From assembly GCA_011033025.1 (NCBI GenBank), contig WFMF01000042.1, positions 434,501-498,500 on the forward strand: 64,000 nucleotides of DNA, given 5' to 3'. The notes below the pieces were generated by a model, which was given only the letters and a program-made list of their open reading frames with translations, was not told where the DNA came from and made no database searches. This DNA comes from Beroe forskalii. Taxonomy: Eukaryota; Ctenophora; Nuda; Beroida; Beroidae. Shown piece after piece: positions 26,401 through 33,900 of this stretch (position 1 is its first letter; the number at the start of each line of letters is the position of its first letter). The position numbers were made by a program, and so were the translations under genes.

Positions 26401-28601
26401 TTTAATTTCAGCGTAATATTTAGTATTTTATGATAATATTTAGTATTTTATTTCGCACTACACATAACTTATGAGGCAGATAGTATAGAAGAAAGATTTA
26501 ATCATGGTTTTTTCATATTTTCATTCTCCTTTTGCCGTACAATTTGAAGGATTTGAATTGAGACTTGTCGTTTAACTGATTTGACTTTAATTTGAATGAA
26601 ATTTAACTCAATTAACAAGTAGCTGGCTCTTTCACCCAGCTATCGTACACTGATTAGCAAAGTAATTGTGCAGTACTTACAATACTTACAAAACTTACAA
26701 GGACATTTCTCTTTTCCTTCCTTCTTCCCTCATGTTTTGTAAACTTTTCCTGTTACTTTCTATCCTGAAAATACAGAACTCTCTATATTCTATGAGATAC
26801 CTTAACCATTTAAAAGCAAAACAAGTAAAAAATCACATGCCTGTAGATTTCCCAGTCTAAACTTTTCACCGGTTGATAGTGTTGCGTTTGCTGAGTTGAT
26901 ATGAACCATGGTGCAGCTTCGAGAGTGTGTTAATCTTCTGCTGTAGCTCATTGAACTGCTCCTTAGCATCTTCAGCCTTTGCTCTGTTGAAGGTTAACTT
27001 CAGTAAGTTGATAATATTAATGAAATCAACTATACGATTACATGATGAAATGAAGAATGTGCTTCATCTCCTGTTAGATATGTTACTTTATCAGCTACTG
27101 CCCTGTGAGAACATATTCTATTTTCAGTACTTGTTGTAGTCTTGGTAACACGATCTTTTCATAGTTTCATGTAAAAGCTTCTCATAGATTGAAGATTCTT
27201 GCTTCCATTTTTTGACAAATTAGAGTGCAAATCTTATTAAAGAAAGCTAACCCTCTATACAATACAGGGTACAATACAAAACAGGGTACCTCTATTTGAA
27301 GACACCTGCAGAGTGGTGAAGTTCTCTTGTCTCTTTCAAGAGGGTTCCTCGTTCTCTCACCAACTGCCTCTCCTTTGTCTTAGCCGCCCACTGGCCTTCT
27401 TCAAACACAAGACATATCTCAAAGAAGGTACTAAGTTGCTTGCTTTTGCTGTTTTCTTGAGGTACCTTATTGTTAAAGAAATTATAGGATATAAGGAGAT
27501 AAACTTGAACACATATTGTTTGAACCAAACTATCATTTGTGGAGGAATTTCAACCCTGAAAGTGCAAGCAGATAGGTATTTGCTTGTGAATCAAAAGCAG
27601 TTGTCCACTTTTCAAAAGCAAATGTCTGCTTTTGGGGAAGTGGACATCCACTTTGGATGAAGAAGCTGCAGATCCAACCTTATTTGTTATGTACCTAGAT
27701 GAATAAAGCAGTGACAATTGTCATTCATCTCATTTACAATGCCCTGCAACAGCAACAACAAGAACTTTTTTACTGGTCAGCTTGTGAAAATTTGCATACT
27801 GTCAACCCTTACCATAACCAGGGTTGATTAATGATTTCTTGTTTCGTGTTGATTCACTTGTTGTTTCAGGTTGAATTGTTAGTTTTGGGTTGATTTGTTT
27901 GTTTCGGATCGTTTGGGATCATTCACACAATACATTATCACTTATCATCAAGGGGTTTTCAAGTGATTACTTACATGTTTTGTAACAAATACAGTAACTA
28001 CTGTAAACTTGATTATGAGGGGGGTTAAAAAATACAAAAATTGATAATTTAATATGTTAACAATCCCTTTCAGCTTGATTTGGGGAGGTTTTTTGGCTGG
28101 TTCCTGCTTATAGTATTGACAGATTTATGGGTTAGAGTAATGAATAATTTCATTTGAAGTAAAGTTTTTACTTGTTATTCAGTTAATCTGCAAGGCTGAG
28201 TCCTTTCAGAACAAAATCTCTCTATCTGTACTCAGATAAAATTCATATTGATATTTCTTTTCAAAAAGGGTGCCATTGAAAATGATATTTGAGATTTTAT
28301 ACCAGATTCATTTATTACTGTGATTTTCAATAAAGAAATTCTGTAAGCTACAAATATTAATCTTTTGTTTCACTAATCTTTTGTTTCACTTTAACCACTC
28401 TAATCATCAATCTTCAACCAGCCTTTTTTTAATTTTCAACTGGCCCTTCCATCTAAATTTTCTACTGTTGTTTCTTCCATAAGGTCCCAGAAATTATATA
28501 AAATTGCCCTAATTCAAATAGTTGCTATACCTCCTAAAACACAATAAACATCTTCATCTTCTTACTTCAACTTCAACTGCAAGATTCTTCAGGTGAGTGA
28601 T
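11264..28601 (-). CDS. Coiled-coil protein gene, 10 exons found (5' end missing)
   Basis: I assembled this gene from ten minus-strand segments, each bounded by AG and GT with compatible phases: 28601-28566, 27417-27306, 26981-26870, 20088-19983, 19414-19325, 18179-18038, 17268-17090, 15019-14888, 13177-12992 and 11449-11264. Together they make 1281 nt, that is 426 codons and a stop. The predicted protein is rich in E, K, Q, R and L with heptad-like spacing throughout (for example QLRLERSKKEKHIK and KEQFNELQQKINTL). It is therefore a largely coiled-coil, probably cytoskeletal, centrosomal or ciliary protein, but I do not recognise the family. The first exon is not identified and may lie beyond 28.6 kb. 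The introns are dominated by minisatellites that overlap exon borders. Exons C to G are duplicated in degraded form at 31-35 kb. The gene model is well supported by phase; its function is inference. Confidence 0.8.
11460..11548. repeat. 36-bp minisatellite, first block
   Basis: Two to three units containing CCCTTCAATTCCCAGGAATT followed by a G run. It is the same array as 11862-12655, split by the SINE-bearing insertion. Confidence 0.9.
11549..11861 (-). mobile_element. tRNA-derived SINE within the intronic array
   Basis: On the minus strand, starting at about 11855, the sequence has an A box (TGGTGTAGTGG) and, about 40 bp on, a perfect B box (GGTTCGAATCC), i.e. RNA polymerase III promoter elements. 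The T stem and acceptor stem do not pair well, so this is a tRNA-derived SINE and not a functional tRNA gene. It continues into a unique body to about 11560 and interrupts the 36-bp minisatellite, so the insertion is later than at least part of the array. I could not define target duplications securely. Confidence 0.65.
11862..12655. repeat. 36-bp minisatellite, main block
   Basis: About 22 units of 35-40 bp around CCAGGAATTCAAATGGGGG. Several unit types alternate (CAATAACC, CAATTCCC, CAATTACC, and CAGGATTTC versus CAGGAATTC), and a block of three to four units is repeated as a higher-order unit between 12185 and 12545. It fills the intron between exons A and B. Confidence 0.95.
12656..12991. 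other. Intron remainder between exons B and A
   Basis: Unique intronic sequence with an imperfect duplication of AGTATNATAGAGTA-type sequence near 12875-12955 and a C run at 12940. It begins with the GTACGT donor of exon B on the minus strand. Confidence 0.6.
12992..13177 (-). CDS. Coiled-coil gene exon B
   Basis: 186 nt, phase 0 to 0, 62 codons beginning EDMSKAGNTERALFRKMRGL and ending NDNAAHKE. Acceptor CTCTATTCTACAG, donor GTACGT. The acceptor with the first roughly 40 nt of the exon is repeated about 24 times upstream as a 60/61-bp minisatellite, so many equivalent 3' splice sites precede the true exon. Confidence 0.85.
13178..14600. repeat. 60/61-bp minisatellite carrying a 3' splice site, about 24 copies
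   Basis: On the minus strand every unit contains a pyrimidine tract, CTCTATTCTACAG, and then the start of exon B (GAGGACATGTCGAAGGCTGG). Units are nearly identical; they differ mainly in a GGGG/GGG run that makes them 61 or 60 bp. Sixty-bp units keep a 20-residue frame open, so in-frame inclusion is possible only across them. Confidence 0.97.
14715..14890. repeat. 37-bp minisatellite carrying a 5' splice site
   Basis: About four to five units. On the minus strand each has the end of exon C (GTGCATCCTATTC) followed by GTAAGTACCTACTTC, so the donor is repeated. Two diverged units at 14700-14770 read TCCACTTCTACATAGATTCC. Confidence 0.93.
14888..15019 (-). CDS. Coiled-coil gene exon C
   Basis: 132 nt, phase 0 to 0, 44 codons beginning DHIARQKAHISQRQTKANQW and ending SMEKRILF. 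Acceptor CTTATCGCAG, donor GTAAGT (near consensus). The last roughly 17 nt of exon plus the GTAAGTACC donor are repeated about four to five times downstream. A clean copy of most of this exon is at 30,964-31,066. Confidence 0.85.
15050..15180. repeat. 27-bp minisatellite next to the exon C acceptor
   Basis: About five units of GAGATAACTCCTGGTGGAAC plus AAGCAAT. On the minus strand they form a pyrimidine-rich stretch with several CCACCAG or CCACTAG decoy acceptors directly upstream of the real acceptor. A shorter version with fewer units is at about 31096-31165. Confidence 0.92.
15232..17066. mobile_element. 1.84-kb non-autonomous terminal-inverted-repeat element
   Basis: The left end AGGGGTTATTCATAA is the reverse complement of the right end TTATGAATAACCCCT. 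The flanks carry ATA on both sides (15229-15231 and 17067-17069), and the related copy at about 31,229 reads straight through (GTCTTATAGTGACTATCC), giving an empty site. Subterminal regions are packed with degenerate TGAGTC/GGATCAC/AATCC motifs in both orientations (15240-15620 and 16680-17050), and a second partial end-like motif (GTTATTCATAAAGTGAGC) is at about 15542. No transposase frame is visible, so it would be mobilised in trans. The 3-bp duplication suggests PIF/Harbinger; a TA duplication (Tc1/mariner type) cannot be ruled out. Confidence 0.85.
17090..17268 (-). CDS. Coiled-coil gene exon D
   Basis: 179 nt, phase 1 in and 0 out, including ERAVNLQQREYGRKLQDVNC and ending IHTNEMRVQ before a GTTAAT donor. 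The GCGAG acceptor at 17269-17270 restores phase with exon E; an alternative CAG eight bases upstream would not. The acceptor region is amplified five-fold upstream, and in the degraded copy the donor region is amplified about 20-fold (31.2-32.5 kb). The 1.8-kb inverted-repeat element sits 21 bp past the donor. Confidence 0.8.
17269..17525. repeat. 48-bp minisatellite carrying the exon D acceptor
   Basis: Five units of CTTCCTTCCCTCGCTGCCTG, AAAGTTACTATTCAGTGAGG and a G run. On the minus strand each contains TAACTTTCAGGCAGCGAG and the first bases of exon D, so the 3' splice site is multiplied. Confidence 0.93.
17526..17790. repeat. G-rich GGGGACTGGGAG repeats
   Basis: Degenerate repeats of GGGGACTGGGGACTGGGAGG on the plus strand. 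Many runs of three to five G at short spacing could form G-quadruplexes. This strand is the non-template strand with respect to the plus sense, i.e. the transcribed pre-mRNA of the minus gene would be C-rich here. The low-complexity proline/serine frame on the minus strand is not a gene. Confidence 0.85.
18038..18179 (-). CDS. Coiled-coil gene exon E
   Basis: 142 nt, phase 0 in and 1 out. It starts DTEKRRREEAVERLSQWREA and ends RFLSC plus one base. Acceptor TCCCTCAG, donor GTAATG. The acceptor and the first roughly 20 nt of exon are repeated about eight times upstream as a 79-bp minisatellite (18185-18830). Confidence 0.82.
18185..18830. repeat. 79-bp minisatellite carrying the exon E acceptor, about 8 copies
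   Basis: Units contain CTGAGGGGAGCCTGACTTAA, AACCTATGACTCTAGCCC and CTCCTCCTCTTCTCGGTGT. On the minus strand each ends with GGCTCCCCTCAG followed by the first codons of exon E. Some units have an extra CCTCCCT. Confidence 0.95.
18840..19260. other. Intron between exons F and E, unique part
   Basis: Unique intron sequence with a weak duplication (ACTGCCACCCTATAG/ACTGCCACCCACCCT) at about 18965 and 19108. A degraded copy is at about 33.9-34.25 kb. Confidence 0.5.
19271..19370. repeat. 49-bp two-copy duplication of the exon F donor
   Basis: The block TTACCTTGATGTGCTTTTCC through AGATCTTTCCAGTCGTAG is followed directly by a second version. On the minus strand this duplicates the end of exon F and its GTAAC donor; it looks like a nascent minisatellite. 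Confidence 0.88.
19325..19414 (-). CDS. Coiled-coil gene exon F
   Basis: 90 nt, phase 0 to 0, 30 codons including AKEHHELGSQLKEVGAQLRL. Acceptor TTGTACTGCTCAG, donor GTAACT. The last 49 bp, including the donor, is duplicated immediately downstream (19271-19321). The duplicate would hit a stop if translated by read-through, so only one donor use is productive in frame. Confidence 0.8.
19440..19835. repeat. Purine-rich GGTAGGAGGGG repeat tract
   Basis: Degenerate GGAGGGGATAGGAGGGGGTA repeats, nearly pure purine on the plus strand for about 400 bp, followed by AGGTAGGTA-type repeats to 19950. It can form triplex or G-quadruplex structures. The proline-rich frames on the minus strand are artefacts of the composition. 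Confidence 0.85.
19983..20088 (-). CDS. Coiled-coil gene exon G
   Basis: 106 nt, phase 2 in and 0 out. It reads TEQRYQSILSAMDQIMIEAE and continues as a charged helix ending KKLRDK. Acceptor TGTAATTACAG, donor GTGCAA (weak). A degraded copy (G') lies at about 34.9-35.0 kb. Confidence 0.75.
20089..20700. other. Large intron H-G, unique start
   Basis: Unique AT-rich intron sequence. A degraded parallel copy lies at about 35.0-35.6 kb. No exon seen. Confidence 0.5.
20701..24110. repeat. 22-bp minisatellite, about 150 copies, 3.4 kb
   Basis: Unit GACACCAGTCTGACGTATCA plus CT. Ends are more homogeneous (20,830-21,010 is almost identical CCTGCCGTATCAC units), while the middle is highly diverged. 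Multi-unit blocks recur (for example GACACCAATCCGACGAATCA with TGGCAGCCTGGTGTGACG at about 21,585, 21,890 and 23,145), showing segmental amplification. It is the largest array in the window and fills half of the biggest intron. Confidence 0.97.
24110..24460. repeat. 16-bp minisatellite with a diverged leader
   Basis: Eleven or so near-identical GTAGGTTTACACCCTG units at 24,295-24,455, preceded by diverged longer versions (CCCTATTTTGGTAG plus TTTACA) from about 24,110. Confidence 0.93.
24461..25339. other. Intron sequence and 5' flank of the nested gene
   Basis: Unique AT-rich DNA. Just before the nested gene's ATG there is GTTTGCAG followed by GGACC, which could be a 3' splice site of a 5'-UTR intron. 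No clear TATA or initiator is visible. Confidence 0.4.
25340..26200 (+). CDS. F-box-like protein with PP2/FBA-like C-terminal domain, intronless, nested
   Basis: A complete 286-codon frame with ATG start and TAA stop, clearly more GC-rich and codon-biased (CTG, CAC, AAG) than its surroundings. Residues 36-75 (PPLPLEVWKAVFDKMQIRDK and following) look like an F-box, the motif that docks substrate adaptors to SKP1 in SCF ubiquitin ligases. Residues about 112-280 form a beta-rich domain with CWLKFSVFNLQLPTGTFHLF, which resembles the phloem-protein-2/F-box-associated sugar- or glycoprotein-binding fold. On that reading it would be a substrate receptor for ubiquitination; this is inference from motif shape only. 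It lies on the opposite strand inside the 6.8-kb intron between exons H and G, and being a single exon it could be a retrogene. The antisense frames across it are shadows. Confidence 0.75.
   Translation: MTIKLLTCHDKPSKEGPHNKKQRCVGRRVSLRSISPPLPLEVWKAVFDKMQIRDKFAASEAVVEFHDFYQNLVARNAASYFAHFQTRAVELSAFHHLAQCQYQHWSELANQPRVTLSIYLSKHWVVAQDSTKDPFKHVTFQSEEGDDSLRHLKVNATCWLKFSVFNLQLPTGTFHLFYKMRGGPQEGEHQFKVRVAHSKVGKRRGYIHPRHVAALGCEWQWLPVYRDLACTTLLTLSNDFERGGRVREVAFYSSNDLWTRDLCFHSLQFVSTSDLNPFTMQVDDFC
26201..26869. other. 3' flank of nested gene / intron
   Basis: AT-rich unique DNA with short repeats (CTTAACATTTTATCATAACTT near 26,330; ATAATATTTAGTATTTTAT near 26,415-26,450). No gene seen. Confidence 0.4.
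26870..26981 (-). CDS. Coiled-coil gene exon H
   Basis: 112 nt encoding AEDAKEQFNELQQKINTL and a more polar tail. The AG acceptor just before CAAAGGC restores the codon split with exon I (G then CA). The donor is GTGAAA, leaving CG, which pairs with the G that opens exon G. The following intron (19,983-26,870 boundary) is 6.8 kb and holds the 22-bp array and the nested F-box-like gene. Confidence 0.7.
27306..27417 (-). CDS. Coiled-coil gene exon I
   Basis: 112 nt, phase 0 in and 1 out. It encodes a charged helix containing EEGQWAAKTKERQLVRERG. The acceptor TTCTTTGAG at 27418-27420 was chosen because it restores phase with exon J; a downstream GAAG acceptor (27398) would not. Donor GTGTCT. 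Confidence 0.65.
27418..28565. other. Intron between exons J and I
   Basis: Unique AT-rich intron. It includes an imperfect repeat of AAAAGCAG(T/A)TGTC(C/T)(A/G)CTTTT at 27,593-27,645. No other exon recognised. Confidence 0.4.
28566..28601 (-). CDS. Coiled-coil gene exon J (most 5' found), 12 codons
   Basis: A 36-nt mini-exon between a good acceptor (TTCTCCTTCAG) and a GTAAGA donor, phase 0 to 0. It reads ITHLKNLAVEVE, which continues in frame into exon I. It is the weakest exon in the model because it is so short; one frame is open and the other two have stops. Confidence 0.5.
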
Positions 28602-29639
28602 CTGAAGGAGAATTATTGCTTTTTGCTCCCTCCCTAGACACTAGGGACTACCCAGGTTTCGGCTGGAAGTTCAGTTAAAGACCTGATGGGAAGTTCAAAA
28701 TATCAATCTTAAACAAAATTAAAATCTCAAAATAAGAAGCAGCTAATCCAATTCAACTCAATAATGAATTTTTGTACAAAACTTACGAAATATATTTTTT
28801 GGATTGTATTATGGAAGCTATATTAAACCCATTATGAACTGAAGAAATCTGGAATACAGACCTATCAAAGCCTAATTGTGGTATTTCTTGCTGCTCTAGT
28901 TTCTTGACAAATTGTTCCATGATAACTCAGTTGTTATTTTGATAGATTATAATTATTATTAAGGGGGATGGGGTCCAAGGTCGATTGCAATCGATCACCA
29001 TCACAATATTTTAATATTTGTAGATTCTTGAGTTGACCAATACTTTTAAATTAAAGTTTCAAACTTGACAACACTACTTTATACAATAAAATTTGAGACC
29101 TGAAGATGTCGTAGAATGACGAAATTGATTGTCAGTAAAGAACCACATCATTTACATTTGTATTTGTACCATTGAGTCAAAAGAGAATAAATAAATTACT
29201 CAGGAGTTTTTAGGAATTTTAAATATAATTTATAACAAAAGAATTGTTATACAAATCTCATACAATTCAGCAGTATGTTAATTAGTGATATGTGGTGAGT
29301 TGGGAATAATATGAGCTAATGGTGAGTTAATGATCAGATGATAGAGGTCTGAGGTCTTGTAAGTGTGGTAACCTCAGAGAAACTGATGAAGCTGACTGAT
29401 GATACTAAAATGAGATTTGACCAGTGTGCTGAGAGGAAGTGGGGACAGGGAAGGAAGCAAGTCATGGAATGGGGAAGGGGCAGGGGGGAACTAAGAGGTA
29501 GAACAGGCAAAAGGTGATAGGGTGGAGCAGGGATCAAAAGGTCAAGGATTGCACAGGAGCTCTCTTATCAGTTGTTGTGAATTGAGATAATGCGGGCCTG
29601 CCTGCTCACATCATGGTACTACGAAATAGCGTTCATTTA
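28602..29639. other. Unique sequence upstream of exon J
   Basis: No convincing exon. The stretch at 29,095-29,150 (GAGACCTGAAGATG and GAAATTGATTGTCAGTAA) resembles a dispersed motif also seen at about 39.07 and 58.27 kb. The 5' exon(s) of the coiled-coil gene should lie here or beyond but I cannot identify them. Confidence 0.35.
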
Positions 29640-30490
29640 GAGGGATTGGAGGAGCCTGGTGACAAGAAGTTTCAGAGGATGTAAGTCAAACAGCTGGAAA
29701 AAGCAACTAACAGTGTTTTTGGCGAGATCAGCAAGGAGATATGCTGCAATTCACAGAATCACGCATACCTTACTCAGCATTACTTTCAGAGTAAGAAAAC
29801 CATCACAAAGGAAAAGCTCGGATAATGGCTTGAAACAGTGATCACCATACTTGATGATTTCTGGCTTCCATGGCTTGTCAAAGCTGATGATGACATTGAG
29901 GCATTGAACAATGAGAAGATAACAGACCAAAACAAGATCATCGACCTCCAGAACCAACTAATCAAGAGCAGAACGAGCTCTCGGAAGTGAAGACTACTGT
30001 AGCTACAGAGATGAAGTCCTACTCTGCAGTAGTATCAAAGAGTTGCACGCCCGCTTGCTGCCAAAAGTTTCAGGCAGCTGTTCAGAAAGCAACGGACTCA
30101 GCAAATGGAGCAAGAATATCATTGTATACAGAATTGAGGAGAAAGAAGAAGAGCAACTTTCAGGAAAAGTTGAAGAACTTCTGGCAGAGATTGATGAAAA
30201 GCCTTTTATCAAGAACTGCGCAAGAGTTGGGATGAAGAAGGAAGATTCGGTCAGACCTGTCAGGTTCTCGCTGAATAGCTCTGTCCATGTGCAGCAAATC
30301 CTGAAAAACGCAAGAAAGCTTCGCGCTAAGGATGGGTAAAGATCAATATACATCAGCCCTGATCGGTCTTTGGAAGAATGAAGAGCTTACAAGAAGACTG
30401 TTGAAGAACTAAAGCTGAAGAGATCAAAGGAACTCGACAAAGTTCGTGTTATCAGGAACAGTGGATTGTCAGTTTCTGTAGAGACAGTAT
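29640..30490 (+). pseudogene. Non-LTR retrotransposon ORF1-like remnant
   Basis: Plus-strand fragments in several frames read as one decayed protein. They run from a helical segment with LTVFLARSARRYA, through ATEMKSYSAVVSK, then KNIIVYRIEEKEEEQLSGKV, RPVRFSLNSSVHVQQILKNA, and finally IYISPDRSLEE and AYKKTVEELKLKRSKELDKV after an in-frame stop. The order (coiled coil, an RRM-like N(I/V)(I/V)VY core, a RPV-F block, then SPDRS-EER) is what I know from ORF1 proteins of animal CR1/L2-type and related elements. Several frameshifts and stops make it a pseudogene. No ORF2 follows. A related remnant is at 60.9-61.75 kb. Confidence 0.6.
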
Positions 30491-30950
30491 GCCTGATATG
30501 ATCTGTGAGACTTGAATTTCATTTCACTTTGTAATTTTAAGGGCCATGTTATTGCGTGTGAAGCCTGCTTCATCTACATTAGTTTAGTTAAGTTTAAAAT
30601 TTTGTCATACAACAACACGATTGGATACAATTCCTCGCCACTTATTCACTCATCATGTACCTAACAAGGTACCAATCATAATTAACATAAGGCAGGCTCA
30701 TTTCTTCATAATATACATACAGGTGAAAGCTTGCATTCTGCCACAAAATTCCTATTCTGCTATTATAAAGTCATAACATATCATGTTTTGGTATCCCTTC
30801 AAACTTTATTGACGATCGTGGTTTTGAATTTATTTTCCATTCATTGCTGTACAATATAGTTTGAAAAGTTTATATAAAAAGTGGGTAGGGTTAAGTAATA
30901 TGAACAAATGTGGGAGTCAGTGTCCTGTTGACAGGAGACCCCGAGACCAA
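30491..30950. other. Unique sequence
   Basis: AT-rich, no gene seen. It ends abruptly where similarity to the coiled-coil gene begins at about 30,960. Confidence 0.4.
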
Positions 30951-30962
30951 TGACCATCTGCA

Positions 30963-33900
30963 ACCCTCTTTTCGTTTTCTCGTGCCAGCTGTGAGAGTTT
31001 TGGCTGCCACTGGTTGGCTTTGGTTTGCCGCTGGGAGATGTGTGCTTTCTGCCGTGCAATATGGTCCTGCGATAAGCAGATACTGAGAGTGGAGCAAGCA
31101 ATGAGATCACTCCTAGTGGAACAAGCAATGAGATAACTCCTGGTGGAACAAGCAATGAGATAAACCCTGGACACTAGTGACAATCCCATTATTAACCTGT
31201 GGATGACAGCCTGCCAGCCTGGTTGTCTTATAGTGACTATCCTATTATTAACCTGGACTCTCATTTCGTTGCTATGGATAACCGCCTGGTTACCTGATAG
31301 TGCATGACTAACCTGGACTCTCATTTCGTTGCTATGGATAACCGCCTGGTTACCTGATAGTGCATGACTAACCTGGACTCTCATTTCGTTGCTATGGATA
31401 ACCGCCTGGTTACCTGATAGTGCATGACTAACCTGGACTCTCATTTCGTTGCTATGGATAACCGCCTGGTTACCTGATAGTGCATGACTAACCTGGACCC
31501 TCATTTCGTTGCTATGGATAAATCGCCTGGTTACCTGATAGTGCATGACTAACCTGGACTCTCATTTCGTTGCTATGGATAACCGCCTGGTTACCTGATA
31601 GTGCATGACTAACCTGGACTCTCATTTCGTTGCTATGGATAACCGCCTGGTTACCTGATAGTGCATGACCTGGACTCTCATTTCGTTGCTATGGATAACC
31701 GCCTGGTTACCTGGATAGTGCATGACTAACCTGGACTTTTCGTTGCTATGGATAACCGCCTGGTTACCTGATAGTGCATGACTAACCTGGACTCTCATTT
31801 CGTTGCTATGGATAACCGCCTGGTTACCTGATAGTGCATGACTAACCTGACTCTCATTTCGTTGCTATGGATAACCGCCTGGTTACCTGATAGTGCATGA
31901 CTAACCTGGACTCTCATTTCGTTGCTATGGATAACCGCCTGGTTACCTGATAGTGCATGACTAACCTGGACTCTCATTTCGTTGCTATGGATAACCGCCT
32001 GGTTACCTGATAGTGCATGACTAACCTGGACTCTCATTTCGTTGCTATGGATAACCGCCTGGTTACCTGATAGTGCATGACTAACCTGGACCCTCATTTC
32101 GTTGCTATGGATAACCGCCTGGTTACCTGATAGTGCATGACCGCCTGGACCCTCATTTCGTTGCTATGGATAACCGCCTGGTTACCTGATAGTGCATGAC
32201 TAACCTGGACCCTCATTTCATTTTGCTGGATGATAGCCGCCTGGATTTGCCTGATAGTGCATGACTAACGCCTGGACTCTCATTTCGTTGCTGGATAACC
32301 GCCTGGTTTACCACGTAATTTTGCCGACTAACCTGGACTCTCATTTCGTTGGTGTGGATGACTGCCTGATTACCTGATAGTGCATGACTAACCTGGACTC
32401 TCATTTCGTTGCTATGGATAACCGCCTGGTTACCTGAAGTAGTGCATGACTAACCTGGACTCTCATTTTTCGTTGGGGTGTGGATGACTGCCTGTTTTGT
32501 ATTGGATTTGGGGTTTTTGATTTCCCCCTTCCCTCCCCCCCCCTTTCCCCCCAGCAGACGGTTAAACCCCCAGTTTTGCCGTACTCCCCCAGATTAAAGG
32601 GGCTCTTTTTGGGTTCCCCCCTGCCCCAAAGCCTTTCAGTGAGGGGTTTTCCCTTCCTCGTTGCCTAAAAATTAATTTATTGAGGGGGGGGGGCTTTTTT
32701 TCCCCTTTTCCCTGGGGAAAGGGGGGGAGGGGGGGACTGGGGGGGGACTGGGGACTGAGAGGGGACTACGGGAGGGAGGGGGGAAACCGGAGAGGGGAGG
32801 GGGAAATGGGGGGAGGGGGACTGGAGGGATGGGGACTTGGGGGGGGAGGGGGGGCGGGGGTTTTGGGGAGGGGGGGAAAAGGGGCTGCCTGAGACTTACA
32901 TTCAGGACTCAGGAGGAAACTGGGAGGGAACGAAAAAAAATTCCTTCCTCCCCTGAGAGAATTTATTCAGTGGGGGGAGGGATTAGGGACTGGGGGATAC
33001 AACCAAATTGGGGTCGTAGGAGTAGTTAGGGAGTAATGCTTAGGGGGACTTTAGGATGATCTAAAGGTAACATACAGTATGCCTGCACTATTTTCAATAC
33101 ATAAAGCATTACCACAGCTCAGGCACCTGGTTTTTGTGGTAGTCCTTCTCGTAACTGGGGCTTTTGAATGCAGACCTCTTCTCCTGCTGGTTCCCACTGC
33201 CTCAGCCTCCCGCCACTTCTCAGGAGAGGCCTGACTTAAAACTCAAACTGCCTCCCTCCCTTCCTCTCCATTCCTAGCCTGTCTAGAAAGGAGCCTGGTG
33301 ATGCTGAGGGGAGCTTTAAAAACCTAACCCAAACCTGGCTCTAGCCCAAAGAAAGTTGCTCCTCCTCTTCTCGGTGTGCTGAGGGCCGACTTAAACCTAC
33401 CCAAACCTGACCAGCCCAAAAGAGTTGCTCCTCCTTCTTCTTTGTGCTGAGGGGGTGACTTAAAAAACCCCCCCCCAAAACCATGACTTAGCCCAAAAAA
33501 GAGTTGCTCCTCCTTTTTTGGTCCGGAGCACGGGCTTAAAACCCACCCAAACCTGACTCTGGCCCCAAAAGGGGTTGCCTCCTCTTCTTTAGTTCCAACC
33601 TTTACAAAAATTCCCAAAAAATTTGACTCCCGGAAAAAGGGGGTCCCTTTCCCCCTTTTTTGCTTTTAGGGGGGAATTTACTTAAAACCCAACCAAACCT
33701 ATGACTTTTAGCCCCAAAAAGTTCCTCCTCCCTTCTCCGGGTGCTGAGGGGGGAAACCCGACAAAAACCTTTAAACCCCCCCTTTTGACTCCCCCAAAAA
33801 GGGCCCTCCCTTTTCGGTTTCCCAAGGGGGGGCCGACCAAAACCCCCCAAACCTATGACCCCCCAAAAAAAGTTCCTCCTCCTTTTTCTTGGTGGGCCTG

